A stretch of DNA of 64,000 bases from Spongisporangium articulatum (GCF_044465595.1 NZ_JBITLV010000006.1:335058-399057), one strand, 5' to 3'. Numbered from the stretch's first letter, positions 42,259 to 51,190 are shown. Numbers and translations: made by a program. The notes: generated by a model from the letters alone, not told the origin.

Positions 42259-43116
42259 TCAGACGGTCAGCGGCTCCTCAGCCGGCGCCTCCGAGGGCGG
42301 GGCCGGAGTGAGCAGCCGCTCGGCCATCGGCGCGAACAGCACGCCGATCGTGGCCCAGAGGATGACCTGCGCACCCACCGCGTAGAGCCGGAACGCGGCC
42401 AGCACGTCGGCCGGGAAGCCCGGGAACACGATCGTGCCGTCGGGCGCCGTCAAGGGCTGCGGCGTCTCGGTCGCGAAGTCCCCGAACGTCTCCCGGTTCA
42501 CCGCCAGCTCCCCGAGGGACGGCAACGCGACCATGATCGCGCCCATCACCACGACGTAGGCGGCCCCGGCGATCAACGTCGCGTTCCAGGCGCCGTACCG
42601 GGCCGCCAGACGCTGACCCAGCCAGACCGCCGCGATCAGGAAGGCGACCGAGGCGAGCAGCATGACCAGGTAGAGCGTGCCCCGGACCTGCGACGTGTCG
42701 TCGTTCCCGATGGCCGGCGGGTTGGCCGGGTACTTCAGGAACGGCACCAGGTAGAGGCCGACGAACGCGAAGCCGGCGACGAGCAGCGACAGCTGTCGTG
42801 GCCGGACCCGGCCGGTGCGCCCCAGGCAGTAGGCGTAGGTGACGGCGAACAGGGCACCCATGGCGGCCCCGAACAGGACGATGCCGACCCCGATGCCCAG
42901 GTTCTCCTGGACGGTCCGGGTGAACACCTCGTGCTCGTGGGCGTGCACGGCCAGACCGGCCGCCGCGTCGAGCTTCTCCTGGGCCGCCCCGCGACCCTCT
43001 TCGTAGTCGATCGCCTTCTGGATCTGCGGCTCCGCGAAGATGCGGGCGAAGACGAAGGCGAGCAGACCGGCGACGACCCCGCAGAGGGTGCCCCGCCAGA
43101 TGATCTTCTTCTCCAT
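42259..43116 (-). CDS. cbtA: CbtA family cobalt transporter subunit
   Basis: 285 aa. Six or seven membrane segments. IIWRGTLCGVVAGLLAFVFARIFAEPQIQKAIDYEEG and AVHAHEHEVFTRTVQ are the CbtA signature, with the His-rich HAHEHE likely binding metal. YLVPFLKYPANPPAIGN is also conserved. CbtA is the predicted membrane transporter subunit for cobalt supply to cobalamin synthesis. It follows cbtB by 20 bases under one cobalamin riboswitch. Confidence 0.95.
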   Translation of the reverse strand: MEKKIIWRGTLCGVVAGLLAFVFARIFAEPQIQKAIDYEEGRGAAQEKLDAAAGLAVHAHEHEVFTRTVQENLGIGVGIVLFGAAMGALFAVTYAYCLGRTGRVRPRQLSLLVAGFAFVGLYLVPFLKYPANPPAIGNDDTSQVRGTLYLVMLLASVAFLIAAVWLGQRLAARYGAWNATLIAGAAYVVVMGAIMVALPSLGELAVNRETFGDFATETPQPLTAPDGTIVFPGFPADVLAAFRLYAVGAQVILWATIGVLFAPMAERLLTPAPPSEAPAEEPLTV

Positions 43117-43136
43117 GGCGGTCTACCCCCGGGCCG

Positions 43137-43370
43137 TCAGTGGCAGGGGAAACCGAGGAAGTGGCGCGCGTCGTGGACGAACTCGTGCACGTGGGTGTCA
43201 TTGCCGAACACCGAGACCATGCCCTGGTCGATGCCGACGAAGTAGAGGACCGCGAGGGCCAGCAGGGCGGTGCCCAGCAGCCAGCCGAACGCGCCGTCCA
43301 GCGTGGTGGTGACGGGGGTGGCCAGGCTGCCGGCGGCGTGCGGAGCCGGGGTGGCGGACGTGCTGCTCAT
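43137..43370 (-). CDS. cbtB: CbtB family cobalt transporter subunit
   Basis: 77 aa. One TM (WLLGTALLALAVLYFVGI) followed by a His-rich tail, NDTHVHEFVHDARHFLGFPCH, the defining CbtB feature thought to capture Co2+ outside the membrane. AAGGAG lies 8 bases before the ATG. A cobalamin riboswitch precedes it, so cbtBA should be shut off when B12 is plentiful. The genome also encodes B12-dependent MetH. Confidence 0.96.
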   Translation of the reverse strand: MSSTSATPAPHAAGSLATPVTTTLDGAFGWLLGTALLALAVLYFVGIDQGMVSVFGNDTHVHEFVHDARHFLGFPCH

Positions 43371-43430
43371 CAGAGGTTCTCCTTCGGGATCCAGCGTCCC
43401 TGTCGACGGGTTGAACCAGGACGACGGTGA

Positions 43431-43550
43431 GGTCTGACTCGCCTCGGGCGTGTGCCCGGCGGCTCACAGTGGCGCGACCGTGCTGGACTTCCACCAGCTT
43501 CCCGCCCTCGTCCCAACGGCCACAGCGTAGGGGTAGCGGACGCCGCGATC
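43431..43550 (-). ncRNA. Cobalamin riboswitch upstream of cbtBA
   Basis: On the minus strand the conserved core reads GCGGGAAGCTGGTGGAAGTC, then C-AGCACGGTCGCGCCACTGTGA, a close match to the B12 riboswitch core (GGGAA, GGTG-x-AA-x-TCC, CGC-x-ACTGT). The closing GAGTCAGACC matches the B12-box end. The segment between ACTGTGA and AGTCAGACC is only about 25 bases, so the peripheral P7-P9 helices look reduced. It ends about 60 bases before the cbtB start. Confidence 0.85.
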
Positions 43551-43574
43551 CACACGCCCCACGCCGGTTACGTC

Positions 43575-43611
43575 ACACCCGTCCCGGAGGTCTCCCTCCG
43601 GGACGGGGTGT
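43575..43611 (-). terminator. Terminator after the nucleotidyltransferase gene
   Basis: ACACCCGTCCCGGAGG and its complement pair with one bulged base and a TCTC loop. It overlaps the last base of the nucleotidyltransferase stop and separates that transcript from the riboswitch. Confidence 0.7.
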
Positions 43612-44381
43612 CACCACCGCCAGGCGCGCCGGTACGCCCCGGTGCACCAGGCCTGGACGCGATCGACGTCGGCGTACTCGGGCAGGGGCGTCCGGCCGGT
43701 GGCCAACAGCTCCTCGACGCGGGCGGCCGTCGCGTCGATCCGCTCCAGCACCCAGCCCTGCTCGTGCTCACCCCGCTTCACCGACAGCACCAGCTCACGC
43801 TCGTCGTCCGGCATCGGCAGGGTCAGGGTCGCCCGCCGCGTCACCTCCAGACCCTGCACGGCCAGGCGCAGCGCGTGCGAGGCGTACTTGACGTCGTAGC
43901 CGTACCGCGCGACGAGCTCCGGCCGGTTGGGCACGTCGCGGCCGGCGACCATCCGGTCCCGCTGACTGCGCATGAACCCGAGGAACCGGTGCGCCGCCTG
44001 CCGGGACAGGAACGCCGCCCGCATGGCCCGCAGCTCCTCCCCCAGCGGCGCGACGTGCAGGAGGTCGGCCTCGGGAGCGTAGAGCGGCAGGAGCGCGGTC
44101 GGGTTGCCCTTCAGGGCCAGACGCAGGTATTTGCGCAACGAGTACGAGACCAGGTCGACGTCGCCGGGCCCGGAGCGCGCCCCCTCGGGCTGGGTCCGCC
44201 AGACGTAGTGCGGCTGCACCGGCGCCAGGCTCAGCGCGTGCTCCGGGGGCTCGACGTAGACACCCATCTCGTCGTGGTCGTCGGTACCGGCGATCGCGAT
44301 GCCGTGCACGCCGGAACCCACGGTGGCGCGCAGGATCTCACCCTGACGCGCCACCTCGCGGTCGCCGTACTCGGTCGTCAT
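43611..44381 (-). CDS. Nucleotidyltransferase-fold protein (RlaP/YcgL-like, PF10127 type)
   Basis: 256 aa. SGVHGIAIAGTDDHDEMGVYVEPP is the polymerase-beta-like G-S/G-x-H-G ... D-x-D-x-x-G motif with the metal-binding acidic pair. YSLRKYLRLALKGNPTALLPLYAP and AYRAW follow. Family members are linked to RNA repair or to unknown nucleotidyl transfer; substrate unknown. The frame could extend to 44678, but that part is the shadow of the sigma gene. ATG 44381 was chosen from the family N-terminus. Confidence 0.85.
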   Translation of the reverse strand: MTTEYGDREVARQGEILRATVGSGVHGIAIAGTDDHDEMGVYVEPPEHALSLAPVQPHYVWRTQPEGARSGPGDVDLVSYSLRKYLRLALKGNPTALLPLYAPEADLLHVAPLGEELRAMRAAFLSRQAAHRFLGFMRSQRDRMVAGRDVPNRPELVARYGYDVKYASHALRLAVQGLEVTRRATLTLPMPDDERELVLSVKRGEHEQGWVLERIDATAARVEELLATGRTPLPEYADVDRVQAWCTGAYRRAWRW

Positions 44382-44466
44382 CCCGACATGGTCGCGGCTG
44401 AAGCAGACGGGCACCAACGATTTTCGCCCACCGCGTGGCGCCCGGAACAGCGCACGGGAAGCCAGG

Positions 44467-45216
44467 TCAGACCTGCACGGCCTCCCGCACGGTCCGCAGC
44501 GCGGCCGCGAGGATGCGGGAGACCTGGACCTGGGAAACCCCGACCCGGTCGGCGATCTGCTGCTGGCTGAGGCCGCCGTAGAAGCGCATCGCGACCACCC
44601 GCCGGTCGCGGTCGGGCAGGGCGTCGAGGGCGGGCAGCGCCGCATCCAGATCGAGCAGGTTCTCGATCTCCGGGGCACCGTCCGGTACGGAGCCCCGTAC
44701 GTCGACGGCCTCGACGTCGAGCGGCGAGGGCGAGTAGCCCGACGAGGCCACCTGCATCTCGCGCACCTCGGTCTCGTCGACGCCGAGCCGCCGGGCCAGC
44801 TCGGCGTCGCTGGGCGGGCGCCCCAGCGCCTGGGTCAGCTCGCCCTGGACGACGTGGGCCGCGATCCGCAGCTCCTGCAGCCGGCGCGGAGGGCGCAGGG
44901 TCCAGGTGGCGTCGCGGAAGTAGCGCTTCAGCTCCCCGTGGATGGTCGGGACCGCGAAGCCGGCCAGCGACGTGTGTTCCTGGGGTACGTAGCGGCGGAC
45001 CGCCTTCACCACGGCGAGGGCTGCCACCTGCTCCAGGTCCTCGTCCGGTTCACCGCGTCGGCGGTACCGGTGGGCCATCGAGACGGCCAGCGGTAGGCAG
45101 AGCGTCATCGCCCGCCCCAGCAGCTCCTCCCGCTCCTGATCGTCGCCGTCGAGAGCGGCGGCCTGCCGCAGCAACCGCTCGGCCTCGGCCAGGTTGTGGT
45201 CGGGTCGCGCGGTCAC
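44467..45216 (-). CDS. SigF/SigB-family alternative sigma factor
   Basis: 249 aa from GTG 45216. Region 2: LCLPLAVSMAHRYRRRGEPDEDLEQVAALAVVKAVRRY with FAVPTIHGELKRYFRD. Region 3: RRLQELRIAAHVVQGELTQALGRPPSDAELA. Region 4: LDALPDRDRRVVAMRFYGGLSQQQIADRVGVSQVQVSRIL. These are typical stress/sporulation-type sigma-70 group 3 sequences. No RsbW-like anti-sigma gene lies next to it, so control must come from elsewhere. GTG overlaps the glycosyltransferase stop (GTGA). Confidence 0.95.
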   Translation of the reverse strand: MTARPDHNLAEAERLLRQAAALDGDDQEREELLGRAMTLCLPLAVSMAHRYRRRGEPDEDLEQVAALAVVKAVRRYVPQEHTSLAGFAVPTIHGELKRYFRDATWTLRPPRRLQELRIAAHVVQGELTQALGRPPSDAELARRLGVDETEVREMQVASSGYSPSPLDVEAVDVRGSVPDGAPEIENLLDLDAALPALDALPDRDRRVVAMRFYGGLSQQQIADRVGVSQVQVSRILAAALRTVREAVQV

Positions 45217-46169
45217 GCGGTCGCCGCCCGGCCGTACAGCCGTTCGTACGACATCGCGAGTTGCGCCGGCCCGTAACGGGATTCGGCCGCACTGCGGGCC
45301 GCCAGCCCGTGCGCCTGTACGGAGAAGGGTGAGTCTACGAGGCGCCCGAGCACCCGCAGGAGCTCGTCCCGGTCGCCCGCGCGGAAGAGGCGTCCGGTGT
45401 GTCGATCCGTGATCACCTCCGCCATCTCGGGTGTGTCGGGAGCGACCACGGCCCGGCCCCGCCACATCGCCTCGAGCGCGTGGTGGTCGGCCTCGGCGCC
45501 GCACAGCACCAGGTCGGCCGCGTCGATCGCCGCGGCCCGCTGCTGCGGAGACCAGCGGCGGTCGGCGACGCTCACGCGGACGCCGGCCCGCTCCAGGAAT
45601 GGCTGGGCCGCCTCGAGTGGGTGACGCTCCCGCGCGAGCCGGCTCCCGTAGTCCAGGACCGCGATGCGCCGGCGCAGCAGCGGTTCCTGGGGTGGCTCCG
45701 TGAACGGGAGGCCGACCTCGGGGACGAGCTGGATCCGGTCGCCCCGGACCCCCCACCGCATCAGGTCCCGGCGCACCGCCAGGGACAGGACCCCGACGGC
45801 ATCTGCCCGGCGCAGGCATTCGACGAGGACCGGCCGGCGACGGGTCCGCTCGGCCGGCAGCGGTTCGGCCACCCGGAGCACGAGCGGGAGGTCCAGGAAT
45901 CGGCGCACGGTCGTGGCGACCACCCAGGCGCCGGGGTCGAGCGCGTGGAGCACGCCGCGAGGTCGGTCGTCTGACGCAGGGTCGTCCTGCGCGGCGTCGG
46001 CCAACTCGCCGACCAGCGCGCGCGCCGCCTCGGACCAGGCGGCGGGATCGACCCGGCCGGCTCCGGCGCGCAGGCCGATCCGGTGCAGGTGAACGTCATG
46101 ACCGGAGAGGGCCAGGGACGAGAGGACATGGCCGGCGACGGGCTGGCTGGCGATCACGTGCGAGATCAT
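45213..46169 (-). CDS. Glycosyltransferase family 4-like protein
   Basis: 318 aa from ATG 46169 (MISHVIASQPVAGH). GT-B fold: RGVLHALDPGAWVV, LVLRVAEPLPAERTR, LVPEVGLPF, and the C-terminal donor-site segment LVLCGAEADHHALEAMWRGRAVVAPDTPEMAEVI with the E-x7-E pattern. Length is at the short end for the family. Acceptor unknown. It is upstream of, and overlaps, the sigma gene, an unusual partnership. Confidence 0.85.
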   Translation of the reverse strand: MISHVIASQPVAGHVLSSLALSGHDVHLHRIGLRAGAGRVDPAAWSEAARALVGELADAAQDDPASDDRPRGVLHALDPGAWVVATTVRRFLDLPLVLRVAEPLPAERTRRRPVLVECLRRADAVGVLSLAVRRDLMRWGVRGDRIQLVPEVGLPFTEPPQEPLLRRRIAVLDYGSRLARERHPLEAAQPFLERAGVRVSVADRRWSPQQRAAAIDAADLVLCGAEADHHALEAMWRGRAVVAPDTPEMAEVITDRHTGRLFRAGDRDELLRVLGRLVDSPFSVQAHGLAARSAAESRYGPAQLAMSYERLYGRAATA

Positions 46170-46373
46170 GGGTGGCCCCGATGTGGAGCGCGGTCCACGT
46201 CCTGGTCTCGGACGCACCGTATGTCTTGTCTACACGCTGAGCGAGTGGGCGGCAACCGTCAGTCGATCTTCCCGCTCCATTCACGTGACGCGAGGAATGC
46301 GTGGGGCTACCGTTGGAGTGAGTCCAGTGGGCGGCTCGACAGCGACGACACTCGAACGTCCAGGAGCGTTCCG

Positions 46374-47711
46374 ATGCAGGTCACGGCACGCGTCGACCTT
46401 GAGCGAACACAGCCTGCCTCCGCGCCGACCACGTCGCAGGAGGCCCTCAGCGACCTCCGAGCGGCGATGCGCCACCTGACTGTCGCCCAGGCCGTGCTGA
46501 GCGGCGGCCGGTTGACCTCCACCGCCGCGCAGGCGCTCGCGGAGGCCGACGAGGGCCTGCGAGCCGCCCAGCACTCGCTAGAACACCTGGTCGGGCTCGA
46601 AGTGCCGGCTCCGTTGCCGCGCCCGGGGGCCGACGAGGCCATGGCCGCGGTCCTGCCCACCGCCATCCTGACGACCGACCGCCACGGCGCCGTCCTACGG
46701 GCCAACCGAGCCGCGCTACGCCTGCTCGAGCTCGGCCAGTCCAGCCTCTTCCACAAGCCCCTGTTCGCCCTGATGGACCCGGAACGGCGTCGCGTCGCTC
46801 GACGGATGCTCTCGCAGGCGGTCATCTCGGGGCAGGCCACGGATCTGCAGCTGGACCTGAGACTGCGCAGCGGCCAAGCCCTTTCATGCCACGCCTGGCT
46901 CACCCCGCACCACACCGGCGATTCTACGGGCAGGCCCGAAGTGGCCGCCGTGCGGTGGGTCCTGGAACGCGACGGCTCGACCCACGGCGAGGGGGCCGCC
47001 CACGCGGCCCTCGTCGAGCTCTGTCGGCTCGGCGTCGTGGACGCCGACCTGCGCAGCATGCTCTCCCGCGTCGTGCGGTTGGCGGCCGCCGCCGTCCCCG
47101 GGGTGGACGACGCCTCGGTCGTGCTCGGGGACCCCGACTCCCCCGCGGTGGTCGCCGCCTCCTCGGCCCAGGCGCAGAGCGTCGACGGCCTGCAGGTGCT
47201 CTCCGGGGAGGGCCCCACAGCGGACGCATTCCATGGCCGGTGCGCCGTCCTGGTCCAGGACCTCGCATCGGACCTGCGCTGGCCGGAGCTGTCGACCCGG
47301 GCCCCCGGCGCGCGAGTCCGCTCCGTGCTGGCCCTCCCGCTGCACCTCGACGGCCAGGCCGAGGCCGACGACCTCGTGCCCGGCGGAGTGCTGACCCTCT
47401 ACGGAAGCGGCGTCGGCGCGCTCGGACTCCCGGTGACGGATGAGGCGGTCCGCCCGTTCGCGGCCGCCGCCGAGAAACTGGTGCGGGACAGCAATCTGGT
47501 CTCCGACCTGGTCGCCACGCGTGACCAGTTGCGCGAGGCGCTCCGGTCGCGTGCGGTCATCGACCAGGCCAAGGGCATCGTGATGGCCCACCGGCACTGC
47601 ACCGCCGAGGAGGCGTTCCAGCACCTACGCCGACTCAGCAACACCCGGAAACGGAAGCTGCGCGAGGTCGCTCAGGAACTGGTAGACGCCGCCCGCGCTG
47701 CTCGCCCCTGA
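46374..47711 (+). CDS. PAS-GAF-ANTAR domain regulator
   Basis: 445 aa. Start ATG with AGGAGCG upstream. A helical N-terminus (30-75), a PAS-like domain (about 85-195: LTTDRHGAVLRANRAALRLL), a GAF domain (about 215-375) and a C-terminal ANTAR domain with RAVIDQAKGIVMAHRHCTAEEAFQHLRRLSNTRKRKLREVAQELV. ANTAR binds paired hairpins in nascent RNA and prevents termination. The PAS/GAF part probably senses light, redox or a ligand. Its RNA targets are not apparent here. Convergent with the CheR gene. Confidence 0.93.
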   Translation: MQVTARVDLERTQPASAPTTSQEALSDLRAAMRHLTVAQAVLSGGRLTSTAAQALAEADEGLRAAQHSLEHLVGLEVPAPLPRPGADEAMAAVLPTAILTTDRHGAVLRANRAALRLLELGQSSLFHKPLFALMDPERRRVARRMLSQAVISGQATDLQLDLRLRSGQALSCHAWLTPHHTGDSTGRPEVAAVRWVLERDGSTHGEGAAHAALVELCRLGVVDADLRSMLSRVVRLAAAAVPGVDDASVVLGDPDSPAVVAASSAQAQSVDGLQVLSGEGPTADAFHGRCAVLVQDLASDLRWPELSTRAPGARVRSVLALPLHLDGQAEADDLVPGGVLTLYGSGVGALGLPVTDEAVRPFAAAAEKLVRDSNLVSDLVATRDQLREALRSRAVIDQAKGIVMAHRHCTAEEAFQHLRRLSNTRKRKLREVAQELVDAARAARP

Positions 47712-47723
47712 GACAGCGCTGAG

Positions 47724-49592
47724 TCAGCCCGGGGCGCTCACCACGATCAGCGCGCCCGTGGTACCCACACTGGCCTGTCGCAGCGGGCTCACGGTGACCG
47801 CCACGTCGATCGCCCGCCCGCGCCGGTTGACCGCAGACAACTCGAGGGGGGACGGCAACTCCTCGTCGGTCAGCACCTGCCGGATGAGCGGTCGCAGCCG
47901 TTCGACCGGAAGGCCGACGTCGAGGTTCAGCAGGTGCTGACCGACGGTCTCCTCCTGGCGCAGCCCCCACAGCTCCTCCGACCGGGCGTTCCAGACCTGC
48001 ACCTGCAGGTCGCGGTCGACGACGACCACACCCGCCTGCATGGCCGTCAGCACCGACTCCATGAAAGCGTTCAGCTCGCTGAACTGCGTCGTCCGCTCGC
48101 GCAGCTCCTCGTTGCTGGACTGGAGTTCGTCGTTCATCGACTGCAACTCCTCGTTCATGGTCTCGAGCTCCTCGTTGGTGGACTGCAACTCCTCGTTCGT
48201 CGTCTCCAGTTCCTCGACGGTGGACTGCAGCTCCTCGTTCGTCGTCTCCAGTTCCTCGTTGGTGGACTGCAGCTCCTCGTAGGCGGTCTCGAGCTGGCGG
48301 TGCGCCTGCTCCAGCTCGCCCTGCAACTGCCGGTACCGGGAGACGTCGCTGAAGAACAGGCTCGTGCCCAGCAGCGTGCCGTCGCGGTCCACGAGTGGGA
48401 CGATCTGCGTGTCGAGGTAGACGGTGTTCGAGCCCCGGGTCCACTCGACGTCCCGCACCCACACCGGTCGCCGCTCGGTGACCGCCTGCCCGATGGGGGT
48501 GCGCAGGTCGATTGGCCGGTAGGAGATGTCGAGATCCTGGAAGGGGCGCCCGATCTCACGGCTCGTGAGGCCGAAGAGCATGTCGGCCCGCTGGTTGCTG
48601 AGCACCGTGCGGCCGTCACGGTCGATCACGATCTGGGCCACCGGGCTGGCATTCATGCCCTCCTGGCGCAACCGGGAGAGCTCGTCACCGTCGCTCGTGC
48701 CGTTTTCGACCTGATGGTTGCCCACGAGCATCCCCCGATCACGCACCGGCGAGACGACCTTGGCGAAGAACCGGCGCTTGAGGTCGATCGGGGTGAACAG
48801 CGCCCCGTGGCTGAGCAACATCTCGGCCTTACCGAGGAAGAGCACGCCGGCGTTCTCCAGGGCGAAGTGCAGGCGCCCCACGATGGTCGCCTGGGTCTCG
48901 GCGTTGAAGTACATCAGCGTGTTCCGGCAGACCAGCAGGTCGATGTGCGAGATCGGGGCGTCCTGGACGAGGTCGTTGCGGCCGAAGATGACGCTGCGGC
49001 GCAGCTCCTTGACGAAGGTGAGACGGTGCGCGGCCCCCTCGAAGTACTTCTCGACGAGCTCGCGTGGCACCCCGCGCAGGTCGCGTTCGGTGAACGTGGC
49101 CTGCCGGGCCGTGGCCAGCGCCTCCTCGTCGACGTCCGTCGCGTAGATCTTGACCCGGCGGCGGAACTCGTCCATGCCGAGGTGCTCGGCCAGGATGAGC
49201 GCGAGGGTGTAGGCCTCTTCACCGGTGGCGCACCCGGCGCTCCAGACTCGGATGTCGTCATGCTCCTTGCGAGCCACCAGGTCCGGCAGCACCTCGTTGC
49301 GCAGGTGCGCCCATGAGTCGGCGTCGCGGAAAAAGCTCGTGACGTTGATCAGGACCGTGTTGAAGAGGGCCGTGAACTCGTCGGGCTGAACCTGCAGGTA
49401 GTCGCGGTAGGCCTCGTACGAGTCGATGCCGACGATCTGCATCTGCCGGTTCACCCGGCGCACGAGGCTCGACCGCTTGTACCCGGTGAAGTCGAACCCC
49501 CGTGATTCCTTCACGTACTCCAGCAGGGCCTCGAAGTGCGGGTCGGGCGCCTCCGGGGGCGCCTCCGCCTCGGCGGATGGCTGGTCGGTCAT
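47724..49592 (-). CDS. CheR methyltransferase-PAS-coiled coil-PAS protein
   Basis: 622 aa. CheR domain about 15-285: GFDFTGYKRSSLVRRV, LINVTSFFRD, VWSAGCATGEEAYTLALIL (SAM site), LLVCRNTLMYF. PAS near 315-435. A coiled coil (about 440-510) of ELQSTNEELETTNEELQS repeats. Second PAS to the end. No histidine kinase domain follows, although such fusions often have one. Overlaps cheB by ATGA. Signalling by glutamate methylation of an unknown partner, or PAS sensing, is inferred. Confidence 0.93.
   Translation of the reverse strand: MTDQPSAEAEAPPEAPDPHFEALLEYVKESRGFDFTGYKRSSLVRRVNRQMQIVGIDSYEAYRDYLQVQPDEFTALFNTVLINVTSFFRDADSWAHLRNEVLPDLVARKEHDDIRVWSAGCATGEEAYTLALILAEHLGMDEFRRRVKIYATDVDEEALATARQATFTERDLRGVPRELVEKYFEGAAHRLTFVKELRRSVIFGRNDLVQDAPISHIDLLVCRNTLMYFNAETQATIVGRLHFALENAGVLFLGKAEMLLSHGALFTPIDLKRRFFAKVVSPVRDRGMLVGNHQVENGTSDGDELSRLRQEGMNASPVAQIVIDRDGRTVLSNQRADMLFGLTSREIGRPFQDLDISYRPIDLRTPIGQAVTERRPVWVRDVEWTRGSNTVYLDTQIVPLVDRDGTLLGTSLFFSDVSRYRQLQGELEQAHRQLETAYEELQSTNEELETTNEELQSTVEELETTNEELQSTNEELETMNEELQSMNDELQSSNEELRERTTQFSELNAFMESVLTAMQAGVVVVDRDLQVQVWNARSEELWGLRQEETVGQHLLNLDVGLPVERLRPLIRQVLTDEELPSPLELSAVNRRGRAIDVAVTVSPLRQASVGTTGALIVVSAPG
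48139..48300. repeat. 42-bp tandem repeats encoding the coiled coil of the CheR-PAS protein
   Basis: Units start at 48139, 48181, 48223 and 48265 (first bases GACTGCA), 14 codons each; the last is partial and diverged. They encode the repeated LQSTNEELETTNEE heptads. Repeat number may vary between strains. Confidence 0.8.
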
Positions 49593-50599
49593 CTCCCCTG
49601 CTCCTCGGTCACAACGATCCCGGTGCCGTCCATCAGCATGCGTCGCAGGAGCGTAGCGGCCGAGGTCGACTCGGCGGCCTGTTCCTCGAAGCGTGCCGCC
49701 GTCATGGGCTGGTCGCGGTCGCGGGCCCGCCCGGCCATCGATAAGGCCAGCGCCGCCTTCTCCTCGAGGCTGCGCAGGGCCATCCACAGCGCGCCCTCGA
49801 GCGCGGCGTCGTTCTCCGCGAGCAGGCTCTGCTGCGACCAGGCGTGCCCGACCCGGCACCGGTACCGGAGGTAGCCGTTCTCGGCGATCTCGAACAGCGT
49901 CCCGTGACAGTCGGGGCAGGACAGACCGGCCGGCGTACCGGGCCGTTCGGGGTCGTTCAGGGCGTGCGGCTCCAATTCCGCCATGGCCAGCTCCGTCTCC
50001 ATCAACGGCGTCGTCGGGGCCGGGTCGGGGACCTCGACCCCGACCTCCCGGGCGATCACCTCGGCCATCTCGGTCACCGGGACGACGTGTTCGGGGTCGG
50101 CCGCCGCGATGGCGCTGCGCGGCATACCCGCGTGCAGCGCGTCGTCCGGTGCCTGCACCACCCCCAGGCCCCCGCGGGAGCGCAGCGCGACGAGCCCGGC
50201 CGCCCCGTCGTCCAGCGCCCCGGACAGCACCACTCCGATCGCCCGGGGCCCGACCGCGCGCGCAGCGGAGCGGAACAGGACGTCGACCGCCGGCCGGTGC
50301 CCGTTCTCGCGTGGGCCCCGGGTGAGGATGACATGGTCGTCGACGAGCAGCAGGTGGTGGTCGGGACGGGCCACGACCACGGTGCCGCGTTCCAGCCGCA
50401 GGTCGGTCTCGGCGGGACGCACCACAAGGGACGTCGAGCGACGCAGGATGGAGGCCAACGCGTTGATCGCCGAAGGCGGCGTGTGCATGACGACGAGCAC
50501 GGCGGCGGGCAGGTCTCCCGGCAGCCCGCCGAGCAGGCTGCGCAGGGCCTCCACGCCTCCCGCGCTCGCGCCGATGACGATCGTGTCCCGTTGGGCCAT
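49589..50599 (-). CDS. CheB-type protein-glutamate methylesterase (no receiver domain)
   Basis: 336 aa. IVIGASAGGVEALRSLL contains the catalytic Ser12, VMHTPPS holds His39 and LSGALDDGAAG the Asp near 131. No receiver domain precedes it. The C-terminal ~120 residues contain CPDCHGTLFEIAENGYLRYRC, a zinc-ribbon-like pair of cysteines, then helical repeats. Found as a pair with the CheR-PAS protein. It would remove methyl groups from glutamates of a partner that is not encoded in this window. Confidence 0.93.
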   Translation of the reverse strand: MAQRDTIVIGASAGGVEALRSLLGGLPGDLPAAVLVVMHTPPSAINALASILRRSTSLVVRPAETDLRLERGTVVVARPDHHLLLVDDHVILTRGPRENGHRPAVDVLFRSAARAVGPRAIGVVLSGALDDGAAGLVALRSRGGLGVVQAPDDALHAGMPRSAIAAADPEHVVPVTEMAEVIAREVGVEVPDPAPTTPLMETELAMAELEPHALNDPERPGTPAGLSCPDCHGTLFEIAENGYLRYRCRVGHAWSQQSLLAENDAALEGALWMALRSLEEKAALALSMAGRARDRDQPMTAARFEEQAAESTSAATLLRRMLMDGTGIVVTEEQGR

Positions 50600-50776
50600 G
50601 AGGTCGGCTTCCCTAGAACTCGTCCCCCGCGGTCCGGCCGCGGTCTCGGGCCGGTGTCGGGAACACCTCGAATCTAGTCACTGGCCACCGATCGTGACCA
50701 CTCGCGGACGGGTATCGGCCCCTGGGCAGCGGGTAGGTCCCCGGCAGGGCGGGGACGAATCCACGAGGAGCCCGAC

Positions 50777-51190
50777 ATGACCACAGCTCGCGACATCATG
50801 TCGCCCGACGTCACGTGCGTCGGCGAGAACGACACCCTGGAGCAGGCGGCCCGCCTGATGCGCGACCTGCAGGTGGGGGCCGTCCCGGTGTGCGGCGAGG
50901 ACCGGCATCTGAAGGGCATGGTCAGCGACCGCGACATCGTCGTGAAATGCCTTGCGGAGGGCGGCGATCCGGCCCAGACCCGGGTGGGGGTGCTGGGCGA
51001 GGGCAAGCCCGTGACGGTCGGTGCCGACGACGACGTTCAAGTCGTCCTGGAGACCATGGCCCACCACCAGGTGCGCCGGCTGCCGGTCGTCGACGGTCAC
51101 GACCTCGTCGGCATCGTCAGCACGGCCGACGTCGCCCGCACGCTGCCCCCCGAACGGGTCGGCGCGCTCGTCTCGATCATCTCGTACTGA
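50777..51190 (+). CDS. CBS-domain pair protein
   Basis: 137 aa: one Bateman module. TARDIMSPDVTCVGENDTLEQAARLMRDLQVGAVPVCG and KPVTVGADDDVQVVLETMAHHQVRRLPVVD are the two CBS repeats. It likely binds an adenine nucleotide and reports energy or stress state. AGGAG 8 bases before the ATG. A GGGTAT box lies at 50709-50714 in the 177-base upstream gap, reminiscent of the GGGTAY -10 of SigF-type promoters, but no clear -35 accompanies it. Confidence 0.92.
   Translation: MTTARDIMSPDVTCVGENDTLEQAARLMRDLQVGAVPVCGEDRHLKGMVSDRDIVVKCLAEGGDPAQTRVGVLGEGKPVTVGADDDVQVVLETMAHHQVRRLPVVDGHDLVGIVSTADVARTLPPERVGALVSIISY

Noticed and set aside
48139..48300. Possible CRISPR-like repeats
   Set aside because: Head-to-tail 42-bp coding repeats of the CheR-PAS coiled coil without spacers.
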